Of a DNA stretch of 64,000 bases, positions 11,346-23,600 are shown piece by piece (within the stretch, counting starts at the first letter, position 1; each line of letters opens with the position of its first letter). The notes under the pieces were generated by a model. It searched no databases. It saw nothing but the letters and a program-made list of their open reading frames with translations, and had not been told where the DNA came from. The translations under genes and the position numbers were made by a program. This DNA comes from Aplectana chamaeleonis. Lineage: Eukaryota; Nematoda; Chromadorea; Rhabditida; Cosmocercidae. Location: NCBI GenBank assembly GCA_029168955.1, contig JAPDOI010001424.1, forward strand, positions 117,823 through 181,822, given 5' to 3'.

Positions 11346-14300
11346 TCAATTTTGGTTGGTCGTGGCCGACGAAGCCTTCATTTTCGTTTTGGCAGTCGTA
11401 GATCTCTGATGTGAACAGTCAGAAGCTCCTCCACGACTGGTGTCTCCAACCCGACCACGACGTCTACGGAAGACCTTTTGAGGCGCGAAAATGCGGGAGC
11501 GCATTCGTCTATTGAACACAGCCATGATCAGCCTAAAGTGAAGCTATCGATTGGGAGACTTATCCATCTAAGGGTACAATTATGTTTGAATCAGTGGAAA
11601 TATTCACCCATCGAGGGAATGACTGATTATCATAAACAGTGTGTTGATGAGGAAGGACCCGAACTTGTCTGGAGCCTTGCCAAGTATTGCTTCGTAGATT
11701 GGTGGGCCCACAAAGAACAACGAGAGATCGACGATAAAAACGAAGTTGGATGTACATGACTGAAATAGATCTGTGCATTAGCTTTAGATTTCAGAAATTG
11801 AGAAACATGTGCTTCGAACTCATTCGATAAATTCTTGCACAAGAATCGATGTTCACCTGAATGAAGAACATAATGTCTGTATGACTGAAGTGCGAGTCAG
11901 AGCTTCTAATCTTCTGAAACAAGTATTGCACACTTGAGAAATACAACTCAGATTGGTTGGTGTACATATTTCCCGTGTCGTTCAAATAAGAAACCACAAC
12001 TCAGTTGTTGGGACAAGCCCATAACGGTCAAAACCCGCGGACCTGCCCACGTTCTACAGTGTCTCTGCTCTTGGCGGGACCGACATGGATTGGTGGCGCG
12101 CATGCGACCATGTCTTTATATCATGCTCACTGTGGCACTGGGAAGCTCCTAGCCCAAGTAAAAACCGCTCTGAGCGCTCGGACAACTGGGCTAGGAGCCC
12201 CATATCGTGATAGTCGCGGTGTTGCCGTGCCATTTCAGCGAAACAGCAGCGCCCATCTCACGGTATTGACGCGGTTTTGTCGCGGTTTCGCAGTGCTAGT
12301 GCCGCAGGTTTATCATGCGATTGCCGCGGTTTTGACATGCTATCGCCGCGGTTTTGTCTCACGATTGTCGCGGATGTGTCGCGCTGTTGTCGCGATCTAG
12401 ATGCGTTATTTTCACGGTTATGTCATGCTATAGTCGCGGTATCGACGCGTTATTTCCGTCCTAGTACCGAACTATTGTCGTGCTCATACCGTACTTTTGA
12501 CGTGCTACTATGACGCTACCGCCGCGGTATTGACGTGCTATCCTCGTAGTGTTGTCCAGCTATGGACCTGGTAGTGTACAGCAGTTCACCCAAGCCTCTA
12601 CCGCTGCTAGCCTGGACTTGAACTGTTGCTCGCAAAGTGCTGGATCGCTTGTCACCTGAGCCATTGATTAGACTGCTGCTGATCTGCGATAACATAGCTT
12701 TTTAACTAGGGTTGGACCTTTTTGTTTTGATGTTGTTCCATTTAACACTCACAGAAATATAGTTTCATAATGTAATTGAAGCACTATAACCCGAGAACGT
12801 GATAATAGATCCGGAACTTCACAAATTAGCAAAGACTTAAGGACCCTGATTTACGAGATCTTCAAACATAACAATAGCAGCATACTTCAGTCCGGTAACC
12901 TAAGCAAAAAGACAACAGAAATTGAATCACCGGTTATCACGAGCTATAATAAAGGCATAGGCACTCAAATTCACGAAATCATGAATCAATAGCAAAGCAA
13001 AGTATTCCAGCCCGGGCACCTAATCAATATGGCAGATATTTGACCTCCGGTCAGAGGATAGGAACAGTAGAGGATTCTAAAATGAGAACAACAAGTCAAG
13101 GCCGTTTGTCGTTGTCACTTGCACGACGACAGATAGCGGCTAATTCGCAAGGAAAGACAGATAATGCTGAGCTATACCGCCAACTACAGAAAAATAAGAA
13201 AGCTGAAAAGGAACCGGGCCGGGACGAGATCGAAGCTCTTTCAATGATACGTAGTCGTCTTCATTTCTCTACTTCATCATCCGAATTCTCCTCAATTAGA
13301 CTGCTGTGGTCAACTTTACGCGCGTTCCTCTGAAACCACTAAATTTAGAGTAAACAGTGTTGGTTGGGACGCATTTTCCTTAGATCTTACCGATAGTGGG
13401 GTCAAAACATCGTCGATCTCGTGATATAGACGATCATCATTCCTAAAAAAACCGAAATTATGCATTCTAACGCGCCATTGGTTTAATATAAAACAGAGCA
13501 AATAATCAAATAAAACTACAGTGCTAGAGAAATTGCTAAATCGAAAAAAGTACTAAACGTTCTGGAAAAACGCCATACTCCAGGAGTTCAAAATTATAGG
13601 TTCACCCCTTTTTTACCCAAAGCGAAAATATTTTCTGGCCCCGAGCTGGATTGGAAAATGCCAATTGAGAACATGGAGGCATACTTATCACACAAACGAC
13701 CGAGTCAAGACATGGAATCGCTTAAAAATATGTGAACTATACCATATTACTACTGCCCTCAAAAAGAACACCTTATTGGTTTACTTTCTACCCACCATCC
13801 GCGTTGCTCCGAATCACACAAGAGTGTTGCTCAGTTTTAGACTAACAAGGGAAGTACACAAAGCGTTGGTCGGAATTCCGAAAACGACTAGTATCGTTAG
13901 TATCTCTTGTGGCTTAATAGTCAAAGTGAGTTTGCTAAGCTTGAGACCTCAATCTTGCGTATTCGTAATGCTATAGGCTCGTGAAAACTGCCCAGTGAAC
14001 TGAAAAGGCGTTTTCTCGGTCGATCATCTAGAACGATGAGCAGAAATCCCGCGAATAGCTCCGACAGTCCTTCAGACGTGTGTTTTGAGAGCTTCTCGTT
14101 TTTATAGAATAAAAGACAGCAGAAAGGCGAAAAGAATTGTGGAACTTAAAAAGTTAAGGGGGATAAATTAATTCAGACGTTCAAATTTCCGACATTTGTG
14201 TACTACACGAGACACACCGAACATACGTGAAAAACCTTGATCCGAGAGTTTGGAAGGGGTTTTTCCCCGAAACTTGAGTGTTTTGGGTGGCCTCTTTGCG

Positions 14301-17300
14301 ACAAATCACAACCTGGTAGGCCTGCCTGTGCGAAATTGTAAAAAATTAAATTTTTTTTTTGCGCATACGCTGCTTTTAAAAACGCAGCCCAGTCTCAGGA
14401 GCAAAATTTCACATTAAAGTCCGCCGCCGTGAATAGCAACCCTGCCAAGCGCGAGATCTCAATTCGCTCTAATAGGTGAGAACCTACAAGGAAAAAGTCG
14501 GCCCCGCCTACAACACCCCAAAGACCTAGCTGCGCACACCGCCGGGAGAAGGAACCAAGAGCTCTGCAATCGTACATTTTGCTTTTGAGCATCGCCACAC
14601 AAACCAATTTTTCCGTTTGCAAAGATTTTGGTTACCTTTTCGGAGCGAAACGCTTGATTAGGCTTTTAGGGTGTTGTGGGCTAGGTGACTTTTTCCGTGT
14701 AGTTTCTCACTTTTTTGATCGAATTGAGATCTCGCGCTTGGCATGGGTGCTGACACGGTGGGCCTACAAAAATATAAAATTTTACCCCTGAGGTTGGACT
14801 GCGCCTTTAAGCGTCCATGGGCAGCGTTGAACACGTTCTGCGAGTGGATTTTTTCGCTATGTTTTTTCCAGTCTTTTCGAACTTGCGCACGTGCTTGCGG
14901 ATTATAATTCTCATATTCAGAATGCGCGACACAAACCACGGAACTTTTTAATATAAAAAATAGAGAAAAACGAAAAAAAATCCCTATCAAAGACATTCAA
15001 CACCGCCCACGGCCCGCAGACTCCCACAAATAATTGTTCAAAACAATTTTCATACATAGATGAATGCGCAAGCAAACACAGCTGCAGTTAACTGTGTTAA
15101 TTTGCTGTATTCATCTATGCTTATTAGACGCCGGTTAGAATGTGTACGTAACAGTGCGTTATCGCCAAATTTCGCGATTGGGCATTCACACTTCCAAAGC
15201 CTGCGGTTTCCACGGCGACGCGACGGTCGCGTAGCCGTGTACACGATCGCGTCGCACAGCGATCGAACCCTGAAAGAGGCTTTACGCACAATAATCAGAA
15301 AGCCACGCCTACTTTTTGTTGCTTCAATCTAATGGCACTAATGACCGCCTTTTTTCATAGCGTTCCGCGCATTAGTCCAGACGATTGTAAATCGCCATCG
15401 GCACAAAATTCTCACGGTAAACAAAATTGATGATAACCGATTGATAAATGGTGGGTATACAAGAAATTGAGAACAGTGTGTTTTCATTCACACACCGTCT
15501 TTCTCTGGAGGTGAGCGGCTGAAGCTGAACAGACTAGGGATTAGGGAGACAGCCTCACCGGTGATGAAGATATCACGATATCTGGGCCTAAACATGGCAA
15601 ACTTTGTCAAGAAAAACTTCTACACTTCCGTGAGAATTTTGTGCCAGTGGCAAATTATAAACTTGTCATTAATTCCGAGAACTTTTTATTTTAATTTCAC
15701 TTTCATGGTAGTCGCCCCCATAGCTTATACAGTACTAGTTCTAGGCGCAATCCACTTCTCACGGCTTGGATCGTAGGTTGGACCTCCAAAGTGCGTGCGC
15801 ACCGCGTCCATAAAAAAAAGCCGAGAAAAAACTGAGGGAAAAAGACTCTCACATTATAACAAAAAAATACGTTTTACTAACCGCTTTTGAAAATAGTCCT
15901 TCTCCGGTGTTTGGTATTTACACAGATGTTCTGCATCACAACACGAGGAGTGGAGAGCTGAAAAAGAGATGTAATTCTCTAAAAGGGTACGCACTGAGAT
16001 TGAGAAGGTGAGGGGTTAACGAAATTTCGAGTTCTGAAGTCGGTAAGGATTTCCACGATGAAGCTATGGTGAGCATGCAGCAATATGATGGAAGTATTTG
16101 TGTAACCCCGTCTGAAAACAGACCGACCGAATCTCCGTTCATTCTCTTTCTTTCTCTCTCTCTCCCTTACACTTACACTTCCACACATACAAACATAGAC
16201 ACATACACACACTCATACACACAGAGAGTAACGAAAATGAAAGTGCATATAGTATACCAAGGCGAAAGACAACAAAGGGATCAAAGAGGAGATGTGGATG
16301 GATTGAATGACAATGTCGAGAAGGACGCCAAACCATGACGTGGCGAATTGTTTGAACACGTTTCGATTTGTCCCGACATGATCAACGTCGGGCGTACGTG
16401 CAGATTATGAAAACTGCTTTGTCGTGGGCTAGTAGCGACAGCACATCGTCGATAAAGGACAGCCGTATACTCGTGGGCTACTATAAAGTTGGAAAAAAGC
16501 ATTTGGCTAGTGGCCCACGAGCTTTGCCAAAGAATACCGCGACGAAGTCGCTTGCGCCACTTCGCGGTATTCTCGCCCCAATCTCCATAGTCGTGGGCTA
16601 GGAGCTCCCCAATGCCTGAGCACGTGACCTTCATAATCCATGTCGGTCTCGCAAGGAACGGAGGTACTGTAGACCACTCGAACGCGAAGGCCGTAGTTAT
16701 AGACCGGCGGGACGCTGCGGAAACGACAAGACAACTGTCACTTACGGACACCCTCACTGTGCTGAGGCACTCAAAAGGAACAGTTGTCACGGAAAAAACG
16801 CCGTGAAAAACCGCAGCGAACAGTTATGCACGCTGCGGCACCGTATGCTGCGTCGTTTCGGGACCCACTTGGCTGGAATTTCGCCAAACTCCATCAGTTC
16901 TCTTGTAATCTTGCCGTATTTAGCGGAACGATATGCAAGAAAATAAGATGAGAAATAAGGACATTGATTGAGTGACATTTCGAAAGCGCTCCCATTCCCT
17001 GGTCTGCAATACCACGTCGCGTCTCTGTACGCAAGGTTGCGTAAGGGGTCGTTTATACTCTCGCCGCCGAGCGGCGCGGCACAGTGCATTTCTGTAATAT
17101 TGATCACGCTGCGCGGCACGATCGATATTCTAGGATTGCACTGCGTCGAGCCGTTCGGCGGCGGAAGTATAAACGACGCCTAAGTTCCCGTTCCTCGCGT
17201 CAGGCGGCGACAAAGTCATGGCGGCACGTTTTCATTCCGCCGGTGTATAACTACGGCCTAACGTCGGACAGGGAACGAAATTCTCACGCCGTAAAATAGC

Positions 17301-19779
17301 GTGTTCGACCGCTTTGGTTGCGGACACTACAACTCATTTTACGACTACGCGAAAAATAAGCGTTAACGCATATTTTCCTTCTATATGGGATAGATTTTTC
17401 TTTTATGCAGGATGGATGACATATTTTAAGGAGAACTGGTTAATTTTAACACTCACTGAACCTTCGCACCTACCCGAGATTTCTCTCACCATCCAATATT
17501 AAGAGAGTTCGAGGGCCTAGGAGGTGAATCTTCCACACAAAATTGGACCTTGGGTTCAAGTCTAATCCTAAGTATCAAATCCTAGAGGAAAAAAATTCCT
17601 GTACCTTTTTGTAGGATGGCTCAAGCGAGGCTCTTTTTACCGAGTGTTTTTGACGGCAATTTTCACCCTTACAATGCTGCCTGAAAGTCTGTTATTCATA
17701 ATTTGATGCTAATTCAGTTGTTGCATATGGAGCTTATCAGAGCTCCAACATGTGAAACAACAGGTTTTTAAACACACTGCAAACGGTCACCGAAGAAATC
17801 GTGCCACTTGAGTAAGACGCGAATAGAAACTATACTAATCATCTGCAACATGTCATTGCTAAAAAAATATGATTACATTCCTTTGAACTGCCCAAAGAAA
17901 CCGAATGTCAACTCTAATGGCATCAAACTAGTTAACGTAATATCCTCCAGCTTCAATGGGCATGAAACTCCATTTTTTTCGCCTTACACAAGACGAAAAG
18001 TCCAACTTCTCACATCCGATAGCGTACTTTTGTGTAGTCGTCAAATGAGTTGTAGTGTCCGCAACCAACGCGGTCGAACACGCTATTTTACGGCGTGAGA
18101 ATTTCGTTCCCTGTCCGACGTCAGCGTTCGAGTCTAATCCGGAGCAGGCCCGTAGATTTTGACCGTTACTGGGAGCGAAACAATTTGATCGATAGTCATT
18201 TCTTCGGTTTTTTTTTTCGCGCGCTACTACTCCCGCCTGGCACTGTTTCAGCTTCTTAATCGAATAACACGAACCGTACAACAACCCACATTGTAAACAA
18301 GTTAGCACTGAGTAATAGTTAGCACATCGTAATAAAAAGCTTGACCACGAGCGGAATAGAACCTCATCTCCTCACTAGGTAGTATTTCTAGAGCTCATAC
18401 AGTTACTGATACTGGTCGGTTTCACCCAGGGACTAGTGCTTCATTTGTTCAACTATGTCGCATATGTTGACGGGTGGGCTCGACATTTCATACTCCTCAA
18501 CGCCAGCGCGTCACGCGGGTGATGGATGGTCGTTGCATCGGTATGTATACTTTTTACATGATTGACGCGCGAAGAGAGACTATGATCACTCCAGCGGCAA
18601 TGTCATGGCGGAGCTGAATAGAGTTGGCTCCAACTGTGCCGTGCGAGCAGTTTGTATACACGCGACCTCCACCATGGTAACAGAGGATAGAGCTGGAACT
18701 GAAAGTCATAAAGCGGAACGAATTTGATGATAGTGTACAGTTTACCGCAAAGTTAAAAGGACATGGTGCGGTTGCGGTCACACACTAAAACTACGGTGCA
18801 AGACGCCTAATTTCATTATCGATCGACAGCACCGCCGAGTTTCTCTGTAGTTATGGTTTTTCTTGTTTGTTTCGGCATTAATTTTGTCTCTTACTGAACA
18901 AGTATTGCGAATAGGGGCTATTCTAAGTGCGTGAGAAAAATTAGCCGTTTGTGCGCGCTTCGAATTTTTTTTTCAAAATTCTGTTTTGAAATCAAAAAAC
19001 GGCAAATTCCTCTCGCACACAGAGAGAAGAACCTATTCGCAATATCATAAGAGTCAGAAACAAAAGTAATGCTGAAGTAAAGAAGAAAATAAAGGAAAAC
19101 GATAACTCACCCCAAAAAACAACTGTGCTGTCGATCGAAGATGAAATTAGTCGTCTTCCACCGTAGTTTTAGTGTGTGACTGCAACCGCACCATGTCCTT
19201 TTAGCATTGCGGTAAACTGTACATAATAATGAAAATGGTGGGAAGGTTGGCACGGGCGTTGTCGCCATGGCGCAGCGGGCATTACGCGCGCGTCGCGCTG
19301 GTGTTGAGGAGTACAAATCATCCCTTACTATTGGTAACCAGTACAGCAGAGATCACAAAATCGGCAACATGTAGGACTAAGGAATTTTGATGATGAGTTT
19401 GATTACACTGACTAGCTAACAACTCACCTTTATGTGACGATAAATGCCGATAGCTGTACAGAAATCAAATGCAGTGATCAAAAGAAGGAGACCGATTGAA
19501 AAGTAGAAATCCAAATACAGACCGAATATCAGGCCGCACTGAGTGAACTCGAAGCCCCATTGCCAGGTGGAAATGTGAAACGAGAAATGACAACTCTCTG
19601 AAATTCAAAAATCAAGTGAGGAAGCAGATTAGCAAAAAGAAAAGTCTCACCGATGAGAGGGACGATGAAGTACCAAATCAAATTGGCGCTGAGTGCAAGA
19701 AGAATAATTCTAGTTCTTCGAATGGAGAATATCCTCTTGTAATTCAAATAACTATGCACCGCTATGAAACGATTGATTG
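11346..19779 (-). CDS. Srx-type chemosensory receptor, C-terminal 230 residues
   Basis: Five exons on the minus strand: 19779-19651, 19597-19428, 11913-11857, 11759-11608 and 11532-11346. All are bounded by AG acceptors and GT donors and keep phase. They encode, in order, an NRF motif after TM3 (INRFIAVHSYLNYKRIFS), TM4, an extracellular loop with Cys and Trp, TM5, an intracellular loop ending FFIQ, TM6 (NFVFIVDLSLFFVG), TM7 ending ISHSLDG, and LIMAVFNRRMR leading into a basic Ser/Thr tail. Asn-Arg-Phe, FFxQ and HSLDGLI..FN..R are hallmarks of the nematode serpentine receptor class X family (7TM_GPCR_Srx). These proteins sense environmental chemicals in neuronal cilia; ligand unknown. No disabling change was seen. 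The TM3 exon was not found; a matching TM1-2 exon lies at 43280-43442. The 7.5-kb third intron is full of repeats. Confidence 0.85.
12190..12560. repeat. minisatellite, TCGCGGTTTTG-type units
   Basis: Degenerate tandem units of roughly 25-30 bp with the core (T/C)CGCGGTNTTG and a following TGCTAT or CGCGTTAT block. It lies in the large intron between receptor exons 2 and 3. Similar CCGCANT-rich sequence occurs at 29640-29745, 30210-30270 and 51600-51850, so a dispersed family seeds these arrays. Confidence 0.65.
13261..13442 (-). CDS. candidate last two exons, acidic C-terminal tail
   Basis: Minus-strand exon 13442-13391 lies between a CGGTTTTTTTAG acceptor and a TCG|GTAAGA donor. Exon 13329-13261 follows a GTGGTTTCAG acceptor and ends in TGA. 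The 61-bp intron is a typical nematode size and phase is kept (1 + 17 codons, then 22 codons plus stop). The translation joins DDRLYHEIDDVLTPLS to a tail containing DHSSLIEENSDDEVEK. DxxxLI fits an acidic dileucine sorting signal, so a vesicle or lysosomal membrane protein tail is possible, but this is inference. The exons sit inside an intron of the receptor gene on the same strand, which weakens the case unless they are a nested gene or a pseudogene. Confidence 0.3.
13510..14370. other. intronic non-coding sequence
   Basis: No domain or repeat boundary was recognised. A stretch at 13836-13875 (AAGGGAAGTACACAAAGCGT) recurs nearly identically at about 54990-55020, marking an undefined dispersed repeat. 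Confidence 0.4.
14376..14810. mobile_element. TTAA foldback element, family C
   Basis: The ends read TTTTAAAAACGCAGCCCAG and, inverted, CTTAAAGGCGCAGTCCAACC, both on TTAA. Inverted blocks continue inward: GAGATCTCAATTCG near 14452-14470 is matched by CGAATTGAGATCTC near 14721-14735. It has no coding capacity, so it is a non-autonomous element. A second right end of this family lies at 49417-49435. Confidence 0.7.
14830..15040 (-). other. short ATG-started open frame, doubtful
   Basis: A minus-strand ATG at 14996 opens a frame with a hydrophobic start (FFRFSLFFILKSSVVCVA, signal-peptide-like) and a polar Lys/His/Asn-rich continuation. The frame then runs into the adjacent foldback element, so if it was ever a gene it is truncated there. 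No splice sites or family support it. Confidence 0.15.
15054..15119. repeat. hairpin with CATAGATGAAT arms
   Basis: CATAGATGAAT at 15055-15065 is mirrored by ATTCATCTATG at 15109-15119. A nested pair (GCAAGCAAACACAG / CTGTGTTAATTTGC) lies inside, giving a nearly continuous 30-bp stem around GCTGCAGTTAA. It resembles a tiny palindromic element. Confidence 0.75.
15290..16860. other. intronic, CA/TC-rich tract and hairpins
   Basis: It contains a mixed TC/CA simple-sequence tract at about 16140-16225, a strong GC hairpin at about 16528-16575 (AAGAATACCGCGACGAAGT with its complement) and several copies of TCGTGGGCTA (16424, 16470, 16512 inverted, 16590). No gene is supported. Confidence 0.5.
17043..17182. 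mobile_element. 140-bp palindromic element
   Basis: The arms GGGTCGTTTATACT...CGCCGCCGA and TCGGCGGCGG...AGTATAAACGACGC fold on each other around a centre near 17112. There is no coding capacity. It is most likely a very small inverted-repeat element. Confidence 0.65.
17268..18120. repeat. inverted repeat pair, 75-bp arms 700 bp apart
   Basis: The left arm 17268-17345 (GTCGGACAGGGAACGAAATT onward) is reversed at 18039-18122 (ending CCCTGTCCGACGTCAG). Both arms contain GAGTTGTAGTGTCCGCAACC or its complement. The pair probably frames a degenerate foldback element; the interior has no recognisable coding. Confidence 0.7.
18733..19222. mobile_element. 490-bp palindromic element
   Basis: The left end TGTACAGTTTACCGCAA and the right end TTGCGGTAAACTGTACA are exact complements. 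Inside, GGACATGGTGCGGTTGC, TCGATCGACAGCAC and ATTGCGAATAGG each recur inverted on the other arm. The centre is near 18975. It lies in the receptor intron and interrupts no exon. Confidence 0.85.
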
Positions 19780-19799
19780 CTGGAAAAAAGCCGCCTTCT

Positions 19800-20142
19800 A
19801 GAACACAATGGACAGAGGCAGGATTGAACCAGGTGGAAACCAGGGTTCAATTGTATGTTTTGCACTAGACTCTCTGGATTTCCCTATGGCCCATGCCACT
19901 ATTTAGCCACCCCGGTCACTTCGAAGCCATGGTTGTATCATTGAAGAAACGGGCTCCTATGGGGCATCTGTGAAACAATGAGAATTCTAGCTGATCATGT
20001 GTTGATCTGCACGGCAGCTAGAGTGTAGCGCGAGGGTGAGAGTCTAAAAGACGACTGGGTAGCAACAGCATAGAAAATGCTGCCTCGAAAATGTAGGAGC
20101 TCCGTCTGGTAGGTCCTGCTTGGGTAAGAAGTTGTGGAATCC
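19800..20142. other. intronic, nothing identified
   Basis: Sequence immediately upstream of the receptor NRF exon. The TM3 exon expected there was not found in this interval. A GGTTCAA-like box near 19853 is not part of a recognisable tRNA. Confidence 0.4.
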
Positions 20143-20459
20143 TTAAAGGCAGTGTCCACGATAAAAAATCTTTTACGAGTTTACACCAGAAAACGAAGAT
20201 TTAAAGTCTGACTGTTTCGTCAGTGAAGAAAGAATCATAAAAAAACGCTGCGAAACATCCAGAAGTAGCTCCTCTTCTTGAAAGCCACATTTTAACGGTA
20301 GATCAGTTGCGCGGGCATGGGCCTGAAGTAGACAGCGTGTGCAAATGCGCCCCAATGCTAAAACTCATCCGCGCTCGCGCTCTAATGCTAATGTAGAAGC
20401 GAACCAAATTGTTCCTCGGAAAACTCGACCGCGAGCGGAACTCAGAAAAATGAAAGCAT

Positions 20460-20645
20460 GTTACATGTAATATAAAAGGCCTGAATTAATATACATGTAA
20501 TATAAATTGGCCAATGTATATTACTTGCAAATTATCTCGACCGATGTATGTTACATGTAATATTTCGGTTCCTCGCTCGCAGGCCAAATGTCACACGTAA
20601 TATGTTTTCGATGGTGAAAACATAATACTTGTAACATAAGAGACG
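20460..20645. repeat. ACATGTAATATAA array, left block
   Basis: Irregular tandem words TTACATGTAATAT(AA) and variants, each containing the palindrome ACATGT. The array continues beyond the LINE at 24115-24210 and again at 25250-25420, so it was one array before the insertions. Confidence 0.8.
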
Positions 20646-23600
20646 CTGCCGAGATGTCGTACGTTCGTGCCGTGGCAGTGTGGAGGAAAGAAGACCACCT
20701 CCGTGCAAACCGACGTCAATCCCTCCGCGGAGAGGGTTTTTGTCATGTGAGAGGTGCTGGCTGGCCGCAGCTCTCCTGAAGATCCTACTGCAAAGAGCCG
20801 GCGTCGAAAGGAAACTAGGACCCGCGAAGAAGAAGAACTACCCATGTGCCACATGCGACAGAGATGTCAATTGGTATGGAACCAGCGTCCAATGTTTTGG
20901 ATGCCAGAGATGGGTGCACTTCTCTTGTTCGGGTCTCAGTTCTGTGAGGCACCACGATTCTTCCTTTCGTTGTATTGTGTGCTCCGCCTCCAGTAACTCC
21001 AATTCCTCATCTACCAACCGCCCCCTCTTTATTGTACATATCAATCTCAACGGCCTTCGCGCCAAGCTTTCTGAATTATCTCTCTTCGCCCGTACTCATC
21101 ACCCGAATGTTATCATGGTTCAGGAAACCAAACTCTCTCCCTCTGCTACCTCTCGACATCCAAACATCCCGGGCTATACTGCATATCATAATCCTAGGTC
21201 ATCTCAGGGAAGCGGAGTCTCTACTTTTGTTCTGTCGTCTCTTCCCTCTCACATCATTCCAAACACTCCAGTGGATGGCACTCTCGAGTACATCCCCATC
21301 CATCTACCTCTAAAAACTCCACTTTCTCTTTTCAATATATACATTCCTCCTCCTACATCCTGTCCACCAACCTACAACCCTATCCCTCTACTCAAGCAGC
21401 TGTATGACTGCTCTCTATCTCCCTCAATTGTCTTTGCGGGTGACTTCAATGCTCACACGTTCTGCTCGTCGCTCGATTCTGATGCTAGAGGAAATGACGT
21501 CGAAGACTGGGCGGATGAGTGCGACCTCGTTATCCATAACGATGGCCAGCCCACTCGTCTCCCTGCCTACGGTCGATCCTCCAGCCCAGACATCTCCCTT
21601 GTCTCTTCTAATCTCTCTAACGCCTGCTCTTGGTCTACATCCACAACTCTTTCCAGTGATCACATTCCGGTCTTTGTCAATATCGATCTCTCTAACTCTC
21701 TTGCTCCCTATACAGGTGTTCGTCATCGTTCTTATCTCAATTTAGGCCTTGCAGACTGGGGCCTGTTCAGGGAGGTTGCACTCCGCCAAGTGGCCGAATA
21801 TCCGTGGAATGGCAATGTACACCAGAAGGAGCGCCACCTCTCTAATGCCATCAGGAAGGCGATGAAAGCTGCGATACCTGAAGGTCGTGTCAAGACCTTC
21901 TTTCCCAATGTCACCAGGGAGACATTGCAGAAGATAAGGACAAGGGACGCAAAGAGAGCTGCTAATCATCTTGACCCAGACATTGCCGAGCTGGATAATG
22001 AGATCAGGATGGACCTTGATAGGCACAAGAAAGAATCTTGGGAAAAGTTCACTGAGAAGATGAACTTCAGAAATGATGCAGCAGCAACGTGGAAGGCCTT
22101 GAAAAGGATCTCCGGAAAGTTCACCTCCGCCGACAATTCCACGATTGAATTCGACGGCGGAGTCTTCAAGTCAGGGAAAGAGGCCGCAAATGCTCTTGGG
22201 AAGCATTTTTTCATAAGGAAATCAAAAAGAGAGAAGCAGAATAGAATAACTGTTCGGGAACTCTGTAAATTGCCACTCATGGCTGAAGATGATGCAGTCA
22301 CGCCCGCTCAGGTCGAGAAGGTTATCAAGGAAATGAGTAACTCGAAGGCAGTAGGGCCAGATGGTTTGAGCCCAGCAGTTCTAAAGAGACTGCCAAATGA
22401 ACTACTACCCCTGCTCGCTGACGTCATTAATACATCGTTTCGCACCTGTACATTACCTTAAGATTGGAAAGTAGCACGCGTCATCCCATTGCCGAAGCCG
22501 GGTAAATCACCATCCACGGCAAAAGGTTACAGGCCAATCAGTCTTCTCTCACCTATTGCCAAAGTTGCAGAAAAATTGGCTGTGGAGGAGCTTGCCGAAC
22601 ATAAAAGCAAACAACAGCATCAACATGGTTTCCGTAAGCTACATTCCACCACTACGGCCCTGCTAGAAATTGTGAGCTATGTTTTGGACGGCTTCAATGC
22701 CATGAAACCTCAGCGTACCGTAGGTGTAGCCCTCGACCTAACGAAGGCTTTTGACACTGTAAATTTGGGCATTTTGTCGGAGAGCTTATTAAGGTCTACC
22801 ATTCCGCCCTGGCAGAAGCGGTGGATAACCGCATTCACCAAAGGACGTCGGGCGAATGTGCTATTTCAAGGGCACGTCTCCAATAGCATCCCAATTGCCG
22901 CCGGTGTACCTCAAGGAGGAGTTCTATCGCCTGCTCTTTTCAGTCTGTATATTGAAGATCTACCCGTTCCATCCCAAGACATCAAGGTCGTAGCATATGC
23001 GGATGATATTACTATACTATGCCGGGATCGCGACATAAATGTAGCTGCCAGTAAGATCAATGACTACTTGATCGAGTTGAAATGTTTTCTCGATAGCAAG
23101 ATGCTTACGGTCTCTGCCGCTAAATCATCCGTCACCGTCTTTTCCACTGATCCTGCGGAGCACAGTGCTCATCCCATGGTGAAATGGGACGAAACTCGCC
23201 TGCCGGCCGCCCGATTCCCTAAGCTGCTCGGACTCGTGTTGGACCCTTCGCTGAGGTTTCATAAGAACACTGAGCAGAAGCAAGCTGCAGTGAAAACAAG
23301 ACTTAACGTCCTACGTGCTCTCGGCGGAGCGTCCTGGGGGTGCAGTAAAGAAACGATCCTGACCACGTACAAGGCCATCGTACAGCCCGCCCTGGAGTAT
23401 GCTGCACCAGTCTGGCAGCATATCGTGTCGGACACATCCTGGTCCAAGCTGCAGCGCATTCAAAATGGAGCATTGCGAATCGCAACAGGCTGTTCTAAAA
23501 GCTCTCCAGTAGAGCACCTACACGCCGAGGCTCGCATCCTGCCAGTTAAGGACCATTGCCAACTCCATGCACAACAACTGTACATAAACATCCTGAAGCA

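Noticed and set aside
15979..16345. Minus-strand blocks that can be read as TM6 and TM7 of an Srx receptor
   Set aside because: They lie in a TC/CA-rich tract, lack the Asp-Gly and Asn residues typical of TM7, and are superseded by the exons at 11913-11346, which match the family much better and are in phase with the TM5 exon.
16787..17119. 110-codon open frame on the minus strand
   Set aside because: Half of it lies in a 140-bp palindromic element; no domain, start context or splice signals.
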